A program made the translations under genes and the position numbers. The notes under the pieces were generated by a model. It did no database searches. It had not been told where the DNA came from and worked only from the letters and a program-made list of their open reading frames with translations. Below are positions 42,658 through 52,858 of a DNA stretch of 64,000 bases, one piece after another (within the stretch, counting starts at the first letter, position 1; the number at the start of each line of letters is the position of its first letter). Origin of the DNA: Flectonema sp. DT1601 (lineage: Eukaryota > Euglenozoa > Diplonemea > Diplonemida > Diplonemidae); assembly GCA_964019425.1 (NCBI GenBank), contig OZ025800.1:124001-188000 (forward strand), in the 5' to 3' direction.

Positions 42658-43389
42658 TCACGCTACGACATCAAAATTTATCCAACGAGGAGCAGGAAGG
42701 CAGTGACGAGGGCACATTCTCGCATCAGGTCCCTGTGGTCTGGGGTTGCTTGTCTTTGGGCAAAAGTGTACTCTCACACACTTACCGTCATCAGGAGTGC
42801 AAACATTTGGCTCCTCGCAGTTGTGCGGTCCGCGGTGTTTGCAAACATCTTCTTCTTGAGCTCCGAAGATGGCGATGTACTTCGCGTCATTCTCAAGTTC
42901 TGGAAGCAACACGTGCTCCCCAGCCTCAACACGAATTCGGAACGCAACCATCGGCTGAACGAACTTCTCAAACATGTCCGGAACAATAAATCCTGGAGCA
43001 CAAGAACCTCCCTGGTGACCCTGAGCAGTCAGAGCCGATGCCAATCCTCCGTTGACAGGACCTGAGCATCCCGGGCAGTGGTACACATTCACAAAGAAGT
43101 CACATCCGATGTGATCAGAGTTTTCATTGCATCTCAATTTGAGTACACTCCCCCTCGGAGTGACTTCATGAACTGGGAAGTAGTATTGGTTTAACATCAC
43201 TGATGGAATGTTAATCAGTTCTTCATTATCATTTCCAAAAGGAATTCTCAAATCATTACTATCTTTCATAACACGTTGTACTCTAACTGTTGAATAATGT
43301 CTTCTTAGGATGTGAACTTCTGGACCGCTGATGGCTGCACCGTTGACAGTGGCTGCCAACATAAATAGAATTGCTGCGAATGCCTTCAT
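42658..43389 (-). CDS. Secreted 12-cysteine protein, array copy 16
   Basis: Identical product, whole frame. Confidence 0.88.
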   Translation of the reverse strand: MKAFAAILFMLAATVNGAAISGPEVHILRRHYSTVRVQRVMKDSNDLRIPFGNDNEELINIPSVMLNQYYFPVHEVTPRGSVLKLRCNENSDHIGCDFFVNVYHCPGCSGPVNGGLASALTAQGHQGGSCAPGFIVPDMFEKFVQPMVAFRIRVEAGEHVLLPELENDAKYIAIFGAQEEDVCKHRGPHNCEEPNVCTPDDGKCVRVHFCPKTSNPRPQGPDARMCPRHCLPAPRWINFDVVA

Positions 43390-44030
43390 AATTAATTAAG
43401 TTGAGGTTGAGAAATTAACCTGTATTGGGGAGATAGGATGACACAACACGACACATGCACTGCAATCAATGTATTTCTTTTTTTTTTTTTTATTAAGTTA
43501 CTTTTGCATCACTCGTTTTTCATACAGCTCCCACTCGATCATCAATCAAATGCATCAACGTTTGCAGTACAAACACAATGCAGCCATTTTACCTTGTACA
43601 CTCACAACACATTTGTATGTCTTTGAGAAATAAATAAAACATAAAAAGAAGACACTGCCAACACAACTCTTTATGCGTCGTCAACACATCGTGTATTGAT
43701 TTCACAATGTGGACAACTTTGAAAGACCGAGTGAAGTGAAAACCAACTTCCAAAGGCAATCACTTCACTCAAGGAAATATTGAAAAATGGAGAGGAAGAA
43801 TTAAAATAGAAAACAAGCAAATAGATTACTGAATCAAATTGCCATCAAATCATCTGCTGGGTGTGAACCATCGAGGCCGACTAGTCAGCCTTCTGAAGGA
43901 TCACTCAATTGTATAAAAAGAGGAAAAATAATAAAAATGAAACGACTTCGACGAGATATCTGTATCGCATACTCGGAACTTCCAAGTAGTGAAATCCCAT
44001 CGCACTAAGTCACTGAGTAGTGGAATCTAA

Positions 44031-44762
44031 TCACGCTACGACATCAAAATTTATCCAACGAGGAGCAGGAAGGCAGTGACGAGGGCACATTCTCGCATCA
44101 GGTCCCTGTGGTCTGGGGTTGCTTGTCTTTGGGCAAAAGTGTACTCTCACACACTTACCGTCATCAGGAGTGCAAACATTTGGCTCCTCGCAGTTGTGCG
44201 GTCCGCGGTGTTTGCAAACATCTTCTTCTTGAGCTCCGAAGATGGCGATGTACTTCGCGTCATTCTCAAGTTCTGGAAGCAACACGTGCTCCCCAGCCTC
44301 AACACGAATTCGGAACGCAACCATCGGCTGAACGAACTTCTCAAACATGTCCGGAACAATAAATCCTGGAGCACAAGAACCTCCCTGGTGACCCTGAGCA
44401 GTCAGAGCCGATGCCAATCCTCCGTTGACAGGACCTGAGCATCCCGGGCAGTGGTACACATTCACAAAGAAGTCACATCCGATGTGATCAGAGTTTTCAT
44501 TGCATCTCAATTTGAGTACACTCCCCCTCGGAGTGACTTCATGAACTGGGAAGTAGTATTGGTTTAACATCACTGATGGAATGTTAATCAGTTCTTCATT
44601 ATCATTTCCAAAAGGAATTCTCAAATCATTACTATCTTTCATAACACGTTGTACTCTAACTGTTGAATAATGTCTTCTTAGGATGTGAACTTCTGGACCG
44701 CTGATGGCTGCACCGTTGACAGTGGCTGCCAACATAAATAGAATTGCTGCGAATGCCTTCAT
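44031..44762 (-). CDS. Secreted 12-cysteine protein, array copy 17 (first transcribed)
   Basis: Identical product. This is the 5'-most copy in transcript order. Its 5' UTR and CAG acceptor match the other units up to 44800; further upstream the flank is unique, so any signal specific to the array head would lie between here and the SAC9-like gene. Confidence 0.88.
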   Translation of the reverse strand: MKAFAAILFMLAATVNGAAISGPEVHILRRHYSTVRVQRVMKDSNDLRIPFGNDNEELINIPSVMLNQYYFPVHEVTPRGSVLKLRCNENSDHIGCDFFVNVYHCPGCSGPVNGGLASALTAQGHQGGSCAPGFIVPDMFEKFVQPMVAFRIRVEAGEHVLLPELENDAKYIAIFGAQEEDVCKHRGPHNCEEPNVCTPDDGKCVRVHFCPKTSNPRPQGPDARMCPRHCLPAPRWINFDVVA

Positions 44763-44800
44763 AATTAATTAAGTTGAGGTTGAGAAATTAACCTGTATTG

Positions 44801-45160
44801 AGAATGCGATGAATATAATAAGTTAACTGATAAGGTTAGCAGTCAGGTGCCGCTGACTAATAAACCTGCAGAGGTATGGAAGATAAATGTAACAACGACG
44901 ACAGTTAGAAGAGATTACCACAAAAACGATCGAATTCGTTCAAATGTCAAAACACGACAACCAGTAAACATTAAATAAACAGAATGAAAACGAACCGTTT
45001 AAAACAAGAAAGCACAGTCGCCAATGTCAACAGTCGATAAAAAAATAATAAACAAAAAATCCGAATCATATTCGAAGTTTTGTGTCTTGTTGTGACTAAT
45101 CAAATCTCACCAAAGAAGAATATGCATTACTATAAATGTGTAATCGTTTTAAATAGCAGC
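44801..45160. other. Unique flank between array and SAC9-like gene
   Basis: 360 bp of AT-rich sequence. It must contain the 3' UTR of the SAC9-like transcript and whatever precedes the first array copy. A 71-codon plus-strand frame starting at 45080 overlaps the SAC9-like last exon and is not credible. Confidence 0.45.
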
Positions 45161-48100
45161 CTACTTGTCCCGAGCAGACAAATACTTATCTACGCATTCA
45201 GCGTAGAATTCTGGTGTGTTTCTAGTGAAACGTGCCTGACTTGCTGCATCATGAAAGTCCTGTTTTATTATTGTTTAAACTTTACAGAGTCATAATATAA
45301 TTACGGGGAAAATAAAAATAAATAACTCGCATACCCTCGGAACACTGACCACAGTAGGGGAAGTAAACATGGTAACATAAGGTCTTGCAGCTCTAGCACT
45401 TCCGTAATGAGAGAGAACTTCAACACGAACCTGTTTTTTTTTATTTGTTTTAAATTTTGACTACCAGAATCATATTAAAAAGAATCGAATCAAACCTTTC
45501 TAATACTCGACAGCTGATACTGTACTGGGAATAAGTAGTGAAGTGGAACACCAACTTCTACTATCGGAGTTACGAAATCTCCAACATGAATATGAGAAAG
45601 AGAATCAAGTCCTATTCCTCTAAAGAATGTTATTCTAATGTCACGAGGTTGAGCTGTACGATCATCTGACTTACTTGAGATTGTGAAACCCATTATTAAC
45701 TTAGTAGCATCAGAAGAACGTAATGTAATACTAAGAATACTATCTCTTGAAGACCATTCTTCATTCTCTCTTTGTAATGAAACCCTTTTAATATCTTCAT
45801 GATACTTTGTTAAGTATCCACTCACTCCATTCTTAGCATCTCCTTCTTCATCTTCTCGTTGGATGTATTCTTCACAGATGGTTCCAATCTTTCGTGGTGA
45901 CGATGCTGGTTTAGTAGACGTGTTCTCTTTCTCATCACTTAAATCTAAAATAGGGAGTCCATGAACTAATACACTTCCAATGTGAATACTACTCTTAACA
46001 GATTCCTGTTCTTCAGTTAAAACATCAGTTTTAGATATGTGAAGTCTTACTATTCTAGCGCCCTTCTCAGGGGGGTAGTTTCCAAGTGAAAATTCGCATT
46101 TTGATTCTGCGCTCATAGGACCTACCTCCCAGTCACCACAAGGGTATAATTGAGTTATTAGAAGACCACAAGAAACTGAAATAGTTATTGTGTCTGATTC
46201 TGCACCAATTCTATTATTTGAGTAACCAAGAAGATCAGATATTAATACAAGTGAAGTGATGTGACTAACAACAGGAAGTATGATATCAATTGTTACAGAA
46301 TCACAAGAAGGAGGTGCTTTCCAGAAAGTACTTCTATTTAATCCTGAGAGAGAACAACCAGTAATGTCAGTGTTCAGCTTTCGATGTTTGTGATAAAGAA
46401 TTGTCTCAATTGGAGGAGACTCTGCTGCAGTCGGAACCGATGAATAAATCGCTGCCGCTAAGTCCTCCGCAATACTGTACGGCTGACTCAACAGTTGCTC
46501 AAAGTTAGTAGCGACAGGAAACCCTTTCGTCACATCATTTCTAAAGACGTGAAGATAGAGTTCGTTGATTCCAGGGAGTCGCTTTTCTTCTTGCAGTTTC
46601 TGCTGTGATTTAGCCAGGTGTTGTATGCTGCTTACTATTGATTTTTGTCTGATTACTTCTTCTGCACATCGCAGGCAGACTTCATTTGTTGGTTCGTCCC
46701 AACTGTATTCCAAAATTATCATCTTTTCCTTTGCGAGGCAGTCTTTGCAGAATATCATTCTACAGTATGCACATGAACCCTTTCCTCTAATTGAGAATCG
46801 AAGTGATTTCTGACAATACGAAACACTGCAGGTTGGGGTTTGTAGTTTTCGTCGTAAGGCCTGTTCAAGAATAGGATCTCTTCGATGAATTAATCTTGAA
46901 GGGTTAAATAAATCAGAATCTTGACCTACTCTATACAGTAATGAATCTCTTACTAAAGAACTAATACCTGAAGTAAGTCTGATGTATTCAAGTGACAATG
47001 CTTCACCAAAGTCTATAGCTCTTCTTCTCCTTTCTTCAATCTGATCCGAATATTTAATATAAGATTGTCTGAGTGATATATCTGACGCATGAGGGAAAGC
47101 TTTCTTTGGGTATTGATCTTTCTTAGCCATAGACCTCGATCGGGGACGAGGTGGCTCAACAGGTGTTGTTGGATTAGATGCATCTTTTGATGTGTTCAGT
47201 TCTTCAGATGGCTCTTCAAACTTGATTGCTGTCTGGTCTTCCATATCAGAGAGACCATCAGAATCATCATCATCACTGTCTGGTACCAAGTCATCAACGT
47301 CTTCAATAGCGTAAAGTGTTTTTAGTGAAATACCAACACGAGCAGCTAACTCTGCTCCTGGTGACAGTGGTGTCTTATCTGGGTCACTAACACCACCAAG
47401 TTGCGGAAACGTTAAATTCGCCAACTTCGGCAACATCTCTTCCAGACTGTTTGTTTCACTACCAGCAGCAACCCTTTCCCCAAATATTTGAACGTTGCCT
47501 AACAACATCGGCTTCTCAGCACACAGAGAGTGAAATATAACCTGAACGACTCGAAAGAATGGCGGCGGGGAAGAATTTGGATCTCCGAAATTATAAAGCG
47601 ACCCGGAAATAGTTCTGCTACACTCATGTCCAGAGATATGAGAAGGGAAAGTGTATCGAAGTGTTGTATTACAAGGTGTTATTGGAAGACGAAGACCTTT
47701 GAATGCTGGAAAGCAGGCATCTGCGTGATGACCAACAAGAACATCAACAGCAGCGGGTGTGAGTAGTTCTGTCTCTCCAGAAGTACCAACATGTCGGATG
47801 TTAAAATGAATTTCTGTTAGTCTGCAGAAGTACGGCAACACAATCTGAAGATCAGCATGAGTTAGAGATACAGGAATTACCCAAGGATCATATCGACTAT
47901 TACTTGCAGACAGTAAAACAGTTTCCTGTGAGACAACAGGTAGCTCAGTACTCTTAAATGGACTTGGAACAGCTGCAACTAAAGTAGCACATCCAGGCTG
48001 AGATACCAAAACAGTTTTGTGACTACCTGGACCTTCCTTAAATAGAGAAGGGAAATACTTATCAACCTTATGCTGTAACAATAACTCTAACTGTTCTGTT

Positions 48101-50146
48101 CCAGTGCAGCGCTCTGATTCAACAAGTGCGGCGACTGTTTGCTCAACTCCTTCACGAACGATGTAAAAGACTTCTCCTAAATATGAAAGTATCTTTCCTT
48201 TAGTACTCTGCTGTGCGTCTTGAGATTTATCAGACTGCTGCTTGTGACGTTTTCTCGTAGTAGATCCGACACCAATACTTGGTAAGTTAAAGTAGATTGC
48301 TTCTACGATGTCAGCCAAGTCTGCGAATAATGTAGCAATCACAGATCTCAAATATTTACTAAATCGATTTCTTAATTGAGTAAATCCGATATCACGAAGT
48401 GGGAATGTATTAATGTTTTGAGTCTTAGATTCTAACCCACAATGATTGATTCCTAAAACACGACACATCTCAGGTACTACTTGAAGAATTGCTGTTAATA
48501 CAGCGCTGGTAGAGTAGTTACATCCATCTGTTGATGTGAATCTCATTATACCTGTTGGTGGTGTTGGTGGTGTTGGTGGTGTTGGTGGTGTTGGTGGTGT
48601 TGGTGGTGTTGGTGGTGTTGGTGGTGTTGGTGGTGTTGGTGGTGTTGGTGGTGTTGGTGGTGTTGGTGGTGTTGGTGGTGTTGGTGGTGTTGTTTTAATC
48701 TGATTTGATAACATCATTAAGTCATTAAAGATAAAGAGAACATACCTTGTTGACTACCCGTAGACTCTGATCCAATCAGCGACAGTGATGTCTTTGAGTA
48801 TTCTTGTACTCCACTATTAACACCATGACGAGCAAGAGGTGGAACTAATAATTTCCACATCGCTTCAGCTGTGATATCAAAACCGTTGTTGCTGATCGAT
48901 GCTCGCCAATCAAAATGAATAAAGTCGACGTGCATATTAAAAGTTTTCTTAACATCATTTAGTGACTGTTCGAAATGAGATTTGTCGGCATTCTCGCGGT
49001 CTGATGTAAGACAGACACAGGCCTGTTTTATTATTATGTTTTGTTAGAATGAAGTAGTAAATAAATGAATTAGAAAAGACCTATAAAACATACGAGTGGA
49101 CATCCTCCTCCGTATCGACAGAGTAATCGTTCCCAATATTTAACACTTTTTTTATTTTGTGATATTCCATCAGGAATGGTCTCCTCACGTGTTGTTGGAA
49201 TAGTACCAGTTCTCATGACGTAAGAAGACCACTGGACTTCACGAACGTAATGTGTTCTGGGAACAGGATTACTCGTATGAGTTGAGACATCAGACTTTCC
49301 AGAAGGACGATCTCTTACTGTGTACATTATAAATTCGATTTCGTATTCATTTGGTGGAGATGCGTTTACATTGAGTCCAGTTGTAGTACAGTTCTTTGAG
49401 GATGGATTCTTTGATGATCTTCTAGCAATTAAAGCAACATTAGCTTCATTAATAAGCTCTCTGTCTGTGATAACAATCGAACGTGCCATTCCCTGAATGA
49501 GAACAATGCACCAGTTCTCCAAACCGACTTCAACAAAACGTTTGCGTAATGATTCATTCCAAACAAACTCATCGTTCTTTATCCCTTTTGCGACCGGTTT
49601 TGAATTTGGAAATTGTTTTGTAACTGAGTAACTTTCACTGTAGAAGTAATTACTACCAATTACTGTTGAGCAGAGTGTATTTACATGTTGCTGTTCAGTT
49701 TTGTTTAATGGATGAAATGGAAATGACAAAGGAACTCTCACCCACTGAGATGACGTTAAGGTAAATATCGGATACTCAGGTGGTAATGTGCAAGTCTCAT
49801 CAACTGATGTTCCGACAAGTAGCAGTCCTTCATTACCTGTTTATGTTTTATTGCTTTTAATAATTATTTGAAAATCAAAAAATAACATTTCCCTCCCGTA
49901 CATACCGAGAGTAACGTATCCAATAAGACAAGCAGCATCACTAACTATTTCTGGTTTTTGTATTGTTTCCAAAGCACCATCAAGAGTGGAGAACAAGTCA
50001 ACACCTGGAGTCGCTGTGTATAACAAGTCTCCTGTTGTCCCTTCGATTGTTATTATTTGAACGTCAGATCGTTGAGCCAGACTGGAGACTATGAAATGCT
50101 CACCGAAGATATCTTTTATAACGAAATGTCGCGAACATTTAGACAT
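45161..50146 (-). CDS. SAC9-like protein with inactive Sac domain, six exons
   Basis: Exons 49906-50146, 49094-49836, 48746-49022, 45496-48551, 45335-45430 and 45161-45259. Introns are 69, 71, 194, 65 and 75 bp; phases 1, 0, 1, 0, 0 close to 1503 residues, near the size of plant SAC9. Residues about 1-520 are a Sac phosphoinositide-phosphatase domain: FVWNESLRKRF, WCIVLIQGMARS, VREVQWSSYVMRTGTIP, then FIHFDWRA. The catalytic segment, normally RxNCxDxLDRT, reads RFTSTDGCNYST (424-435): Ser427 replaces the nucleophile Cys and Tyr433 the Arg, so it cannot hydrolyse phosphate by the known mechanism. A FYVE-like zinc finger with four Cys pairs is at 995-1049. The remaining C-terminal part holds beta-sandwich-like segments as in SAC9. 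It may bind phosphoinositides or scaffold at endosomes. ATG is 13 nt after TCTTCTATTCAG. Confidence 0.85.
48553..48687. repeat. 9-bp minisatellite, 15 copies, inside an intron
   Basis: Fifteen units of TGGTGGTGT (plus strand). If read as coding it would give a Pro-Pro-Thr run, but the splice model puts it inside the third intron of the SAC9-like gene (48552-48745), ending one base from the acceptor AG. Without it the intron would be 59 bp, the usual length here. Confidence 0.85.
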
Positions 50147-50456
50147 TGCAACCCCCGACCTGAATAGAAGATGAAGATATATGATTACAACTCCTCTCGT
50201 TGTGATTTGATAACGTCCCCGACAGACCAGATGCTCCTGTAAATTAAAAAGTTTTTTTATTACAAAATAACAAATCAACTTCAATGCAACACAAAGATGA
50301 ACGCACCGACTGGTTGCGCACGTGCAAAGTTAAATTTTCTTTTACTAAAAGAGAGTGAGAGTGATAATCGGCTGATTAATAATTACCGGATGCCCTCACT
50401 CATTAGCTGTGAGAAGACTATGACATAACAGATATCACAATGTGGTTAAGAGTGTT
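50147..50456. other. Short gap between SMYD5-like and SAC9-like genes
   Basis: 310 bp, holding the acceptor-like site of the SAC9-like gene next to its ATG. Nothing else is seen. Confidence 0.5.
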
Positions 50457-52001
50457 TTATTTCTCACTTTCACATCGAGAACACGTACATGAAAATCGAT
50501 AATTTCTAAGAAGGTACGCCTGACGTTTTTCTCTCGGTTCATTTTCTACTTCGTCAACGTATGAGATAGTAACCTCATCACCAGCCTTGATAGGACGTTT
50601 AGCGAGCATATAAATCCCCTCGTCCATTGACTCAGTGTAGGCAACTTCCGCATTCGGATCACAAGAGTGATTTGTAACTGAGTGAACACGATAGACTCCT
50701 TGACCACGAGATGAGTAGTACAATTTATTTGAGATATCTGTGGGAACAGCAGCTCTCCAATCAAACTTCTTACCAACTAATCCATTTGGGACATCTTCTT
50801 CTTCAAGCCATACGAGGTATCTACCAAAAGGTGATTCAGGGCTTCGTTCTTGTGCGTTCAGTTGAATTCCTCCAAGTAGTCTGCTGACCTTTTTAAAGTC
50901 CAGTCCTATGAACTCACAATCAGTTTTACCAAAGATTTCATAAATATAATTCAGGTAGGTTGTTACGATCTCTGTTGGAGATGTTTTTTTCTTCTTAAGA
51001 GTCCAAACTACTGCTAGTTCATCCCACGGTGCCCAAGCTAAGATGTCGTAAGGATACCAAGCTTCTTGAACAGATGAGTGTCTTGCTTCACATATCACTC
51101 TAGCAATAGCATGTAGTGATAAGTGAAATGAATCACTGTAGTCAACTCCTCCTTGTTTCCATGACTTTCTCTCTAACTTACTGTAAGCTTCGACTTGCTC
51201 ATCAGTCATTCTTCCCTTACACAGTTTGTAGTGCCAGGTTTTATCAGCTCTTTCCCTGATCCTTTCATTCATAAACATCGCAGGGCATCCTTGATTTGAG
51301 AATTCACACTTGACTGGATGTCTACCTTCTTCTCCGAGATAGGCTTTCATTTCAGGCATGTTTGGAGTGTCATGTTTTCTACGTAATCTGGTGTAGACTT
51401 GCTCCGGAGTTTCAAAACTCGACAGAGTGTGAGCACAGGTTGGAATACCATCAACTCTATCTGATGCATCTTGTGTACAGACAAGTGCGTGATCCTGTTT
51501 AGATTAGTAGTTGTTATGGTTATTTATTAAATTATACTTAGGGGGTTAACTGTTCGAGTTTGTACGTAAAATACAAATGTTTTGTATCATAGACAACATA
51601 ACGATAATTTAACATTAGTTCTGATGATTAACAATAAATGTTTCTAACTTAGCTGCATACACATCTCTTTTTCCGTGTTGTCATTCAGTGCAGTACGGAA
51701 TCGAGTTATTCAATTTTGAATTAATCGTGAGCCCTGGGAAACCAAAACCAGGGTATAATGTAATACGGCAGAGTGTAGCTTTCACCTACAAATTACTTGC
51801 TTAAAATCAACAATTCTTTGAAAAAAATACTTAGGGGGTGTTTGGCCATACCTCAATAATAATTCCTCCTTCTTCAACATCTTTCATAGCAATCATCGCT
51901 TTGCCTTTTCCGGGGATGTTCGCAACTCTAATCTTTTTCCCCTTCGTGAGCCTCGCATAATATTCATCATCAGGCCCAGGGGTGTTGGGAGGTACTTCCA
52001 T
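50457..52001 (-). CDS. SMYD5-like SET-domain protein lysine methyltransferase
   Basis: Exons 51852-52001 and 50457-51494, phase 0, 395 residues (human SMYD5 is about 418). The split SET domain begins at about residue 21 (KIRVANIPGKGKAMIA, then GGIIIED) and resumes with NHSCDPNAEV at 325-334, the SAM- and substrate-binding core, and EVTISYVDE at 357-365. A post-SET cluster, FSCTCSRC, ends the protein (386-391). Cysteines at about 55-140 form the interrupting MYND-like region. It should transfer methyl groups from SAM to lysine on histones or ribosomal proteins, by family analogy. The ATG follows ATCAATCAG by 10 nt. The intron of 357 bp carries a probable mobile insertion. An ATG at 51359 inside exon 2 would drop the first SET strands and is rejected. 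Confidence 0.85.
51534..51839. mobile_element. Probable short non-autonomous insertion with 13-bp target duplication
   Basis: The 13-mer ATACTTAGGGGGT occurs at 51534-51546 and again at 51827-51839, bracketing 280 bp within the SMYD5-like intron. An A run (51821-51827) stands just before the right copy, as in SINE-like or other poly-A retroposons inserted on the plus strand. Removing one repeat plus the body (293 bp) leaves a 64-bp intron, normal for this genome. The body has a CCCTGG/CCAGGG inverted repeat near 51733-51755 and no coding frame. A weak B-box-like GTTCGAGTT is near its left end. Family unknown. Confidence 0.65.
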
Positions 52002-52858
52002 TTATAAGAATCTGATTGATTGAAATAAATTGAAATCATCTGATAAAAGTAAACAAAACGATCATTAGAATAAACTCCATAGAACTACAGAGAAAACACT
52101 ACCCATTACTATAAGGGTATCCTGAACACAGTACGCTATTGTTTCGATCGATTGTAGTAACTAAAAAGAAATCTGTGGGGTGGAACAAACAAAAAAACCT
52201 AATTTAATTAAAATGGAGCAACAAGAGGCACTGCAGACACTTCAATGAGGGGCTGCGTGGACCCACAAACTTATGACAGTGACACCGCCATTCATTACGC
52301 TAGCGGTATATACTTTGCTACATGGACAGTGCTAGAATTGTTAATCTTGTTGTTTTTTTTATTCCTCTTCTTTTTTTCGTTCCTTTTTCCTCTTTTTTTT
52401 TTCTTGGCTATTATTTCTTCTGTTCTTGTCATGTTATCCGTACCGTACGTGTACAAAAAAAAAAAAAAAAAGAATATCGGGCGAAAAAATAAAAAGATTT
52501 AGTTTTTAAAAAATGCACATGTAGAGCACATGCTAAGCTAGAAAAAGAATCGACTAAAGCACAAGTGTTCCATGAAAAATGTGGTTAGCAGAATGCAACC
52601 ACAGAAAAAAATAATAATACCCGTATGTTACAAAGTATCACACAAACCTCACTAACCGAAATCAATTTTCCAAAAACATAAAGAAGGGAAGTTAATAAAG
52701 TAAAAATAAACGGAAGAAAGAAAGAAAAAGAAAAAAACGCTTACTATCCGTTCGTGCAAAAACAGAGAAGAGGTCCAACTAAAAACCTTACATTAATAAT
52801 AACCAGAAGAGCTAAAGAAGTAGAACCCCAAAGACGTTAGAGTACACGCTCAGCATAT
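52002..52858. other. Gap on the 3' side of UPF2
   Basis: 857 bp, AT-rich, with T and A runs at 52350-52470. The 85-codon plus-strand frame at 52245-52502 is low-complexity Phe/Leu/Lys and not credible. Probably UPF2 3' UTR. Confidence 0.5.

Larger units (their letters stand above)
21618..44800 (-). repeat. Tandem array: 17 genes in 1,373-bp units
   Basis: Head-to-tail repetition with period exactly 1,373 bp. Homology begins at 21618 and ends at 44800, so there are 17 coding regions and 17 downstream spacers but only 16 copies of the segment just upstream of the acceptor. The high-coordinate boundary lies about 8 bp upstream of the CAG acceptor-like site of the first transcribed copy; beyond it the sequence is unique. 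All copies translate identically in every frame, and the constant spacing means that even the 14-base T run has the same length in each. Such arrays are known in genomes with polycistronic transcription as a way to raise output. Confidence 0.95.

Noticed and set aside
21618-44800. CRISPR-like or satellite interpretation of the array
   Set aside because: Units are 1,373 bp with a full gene each; there are no short repeats with variable spacers.
48553-48717. Pro-Pro-Thr repeat as N terminus of a 1,075-residue protein
   Set aside because: It sits inside an intron: donor, acceptor, phase and Sac-domain continuity all place the repeat outside the mature message.
51359-51494. SMYD5-like gene starting at the internal ATG at 51359
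   Set aside because: The SET domain's first strands and MYND-like cysteines lie upstream in frame and in an earlier exon with proper splice sites.
52245-52502. Plus-strand 85-codon frame
   Set aside because: It is mostly Phe/Leu and Lys from T and A runs, on the strand without any real gene.
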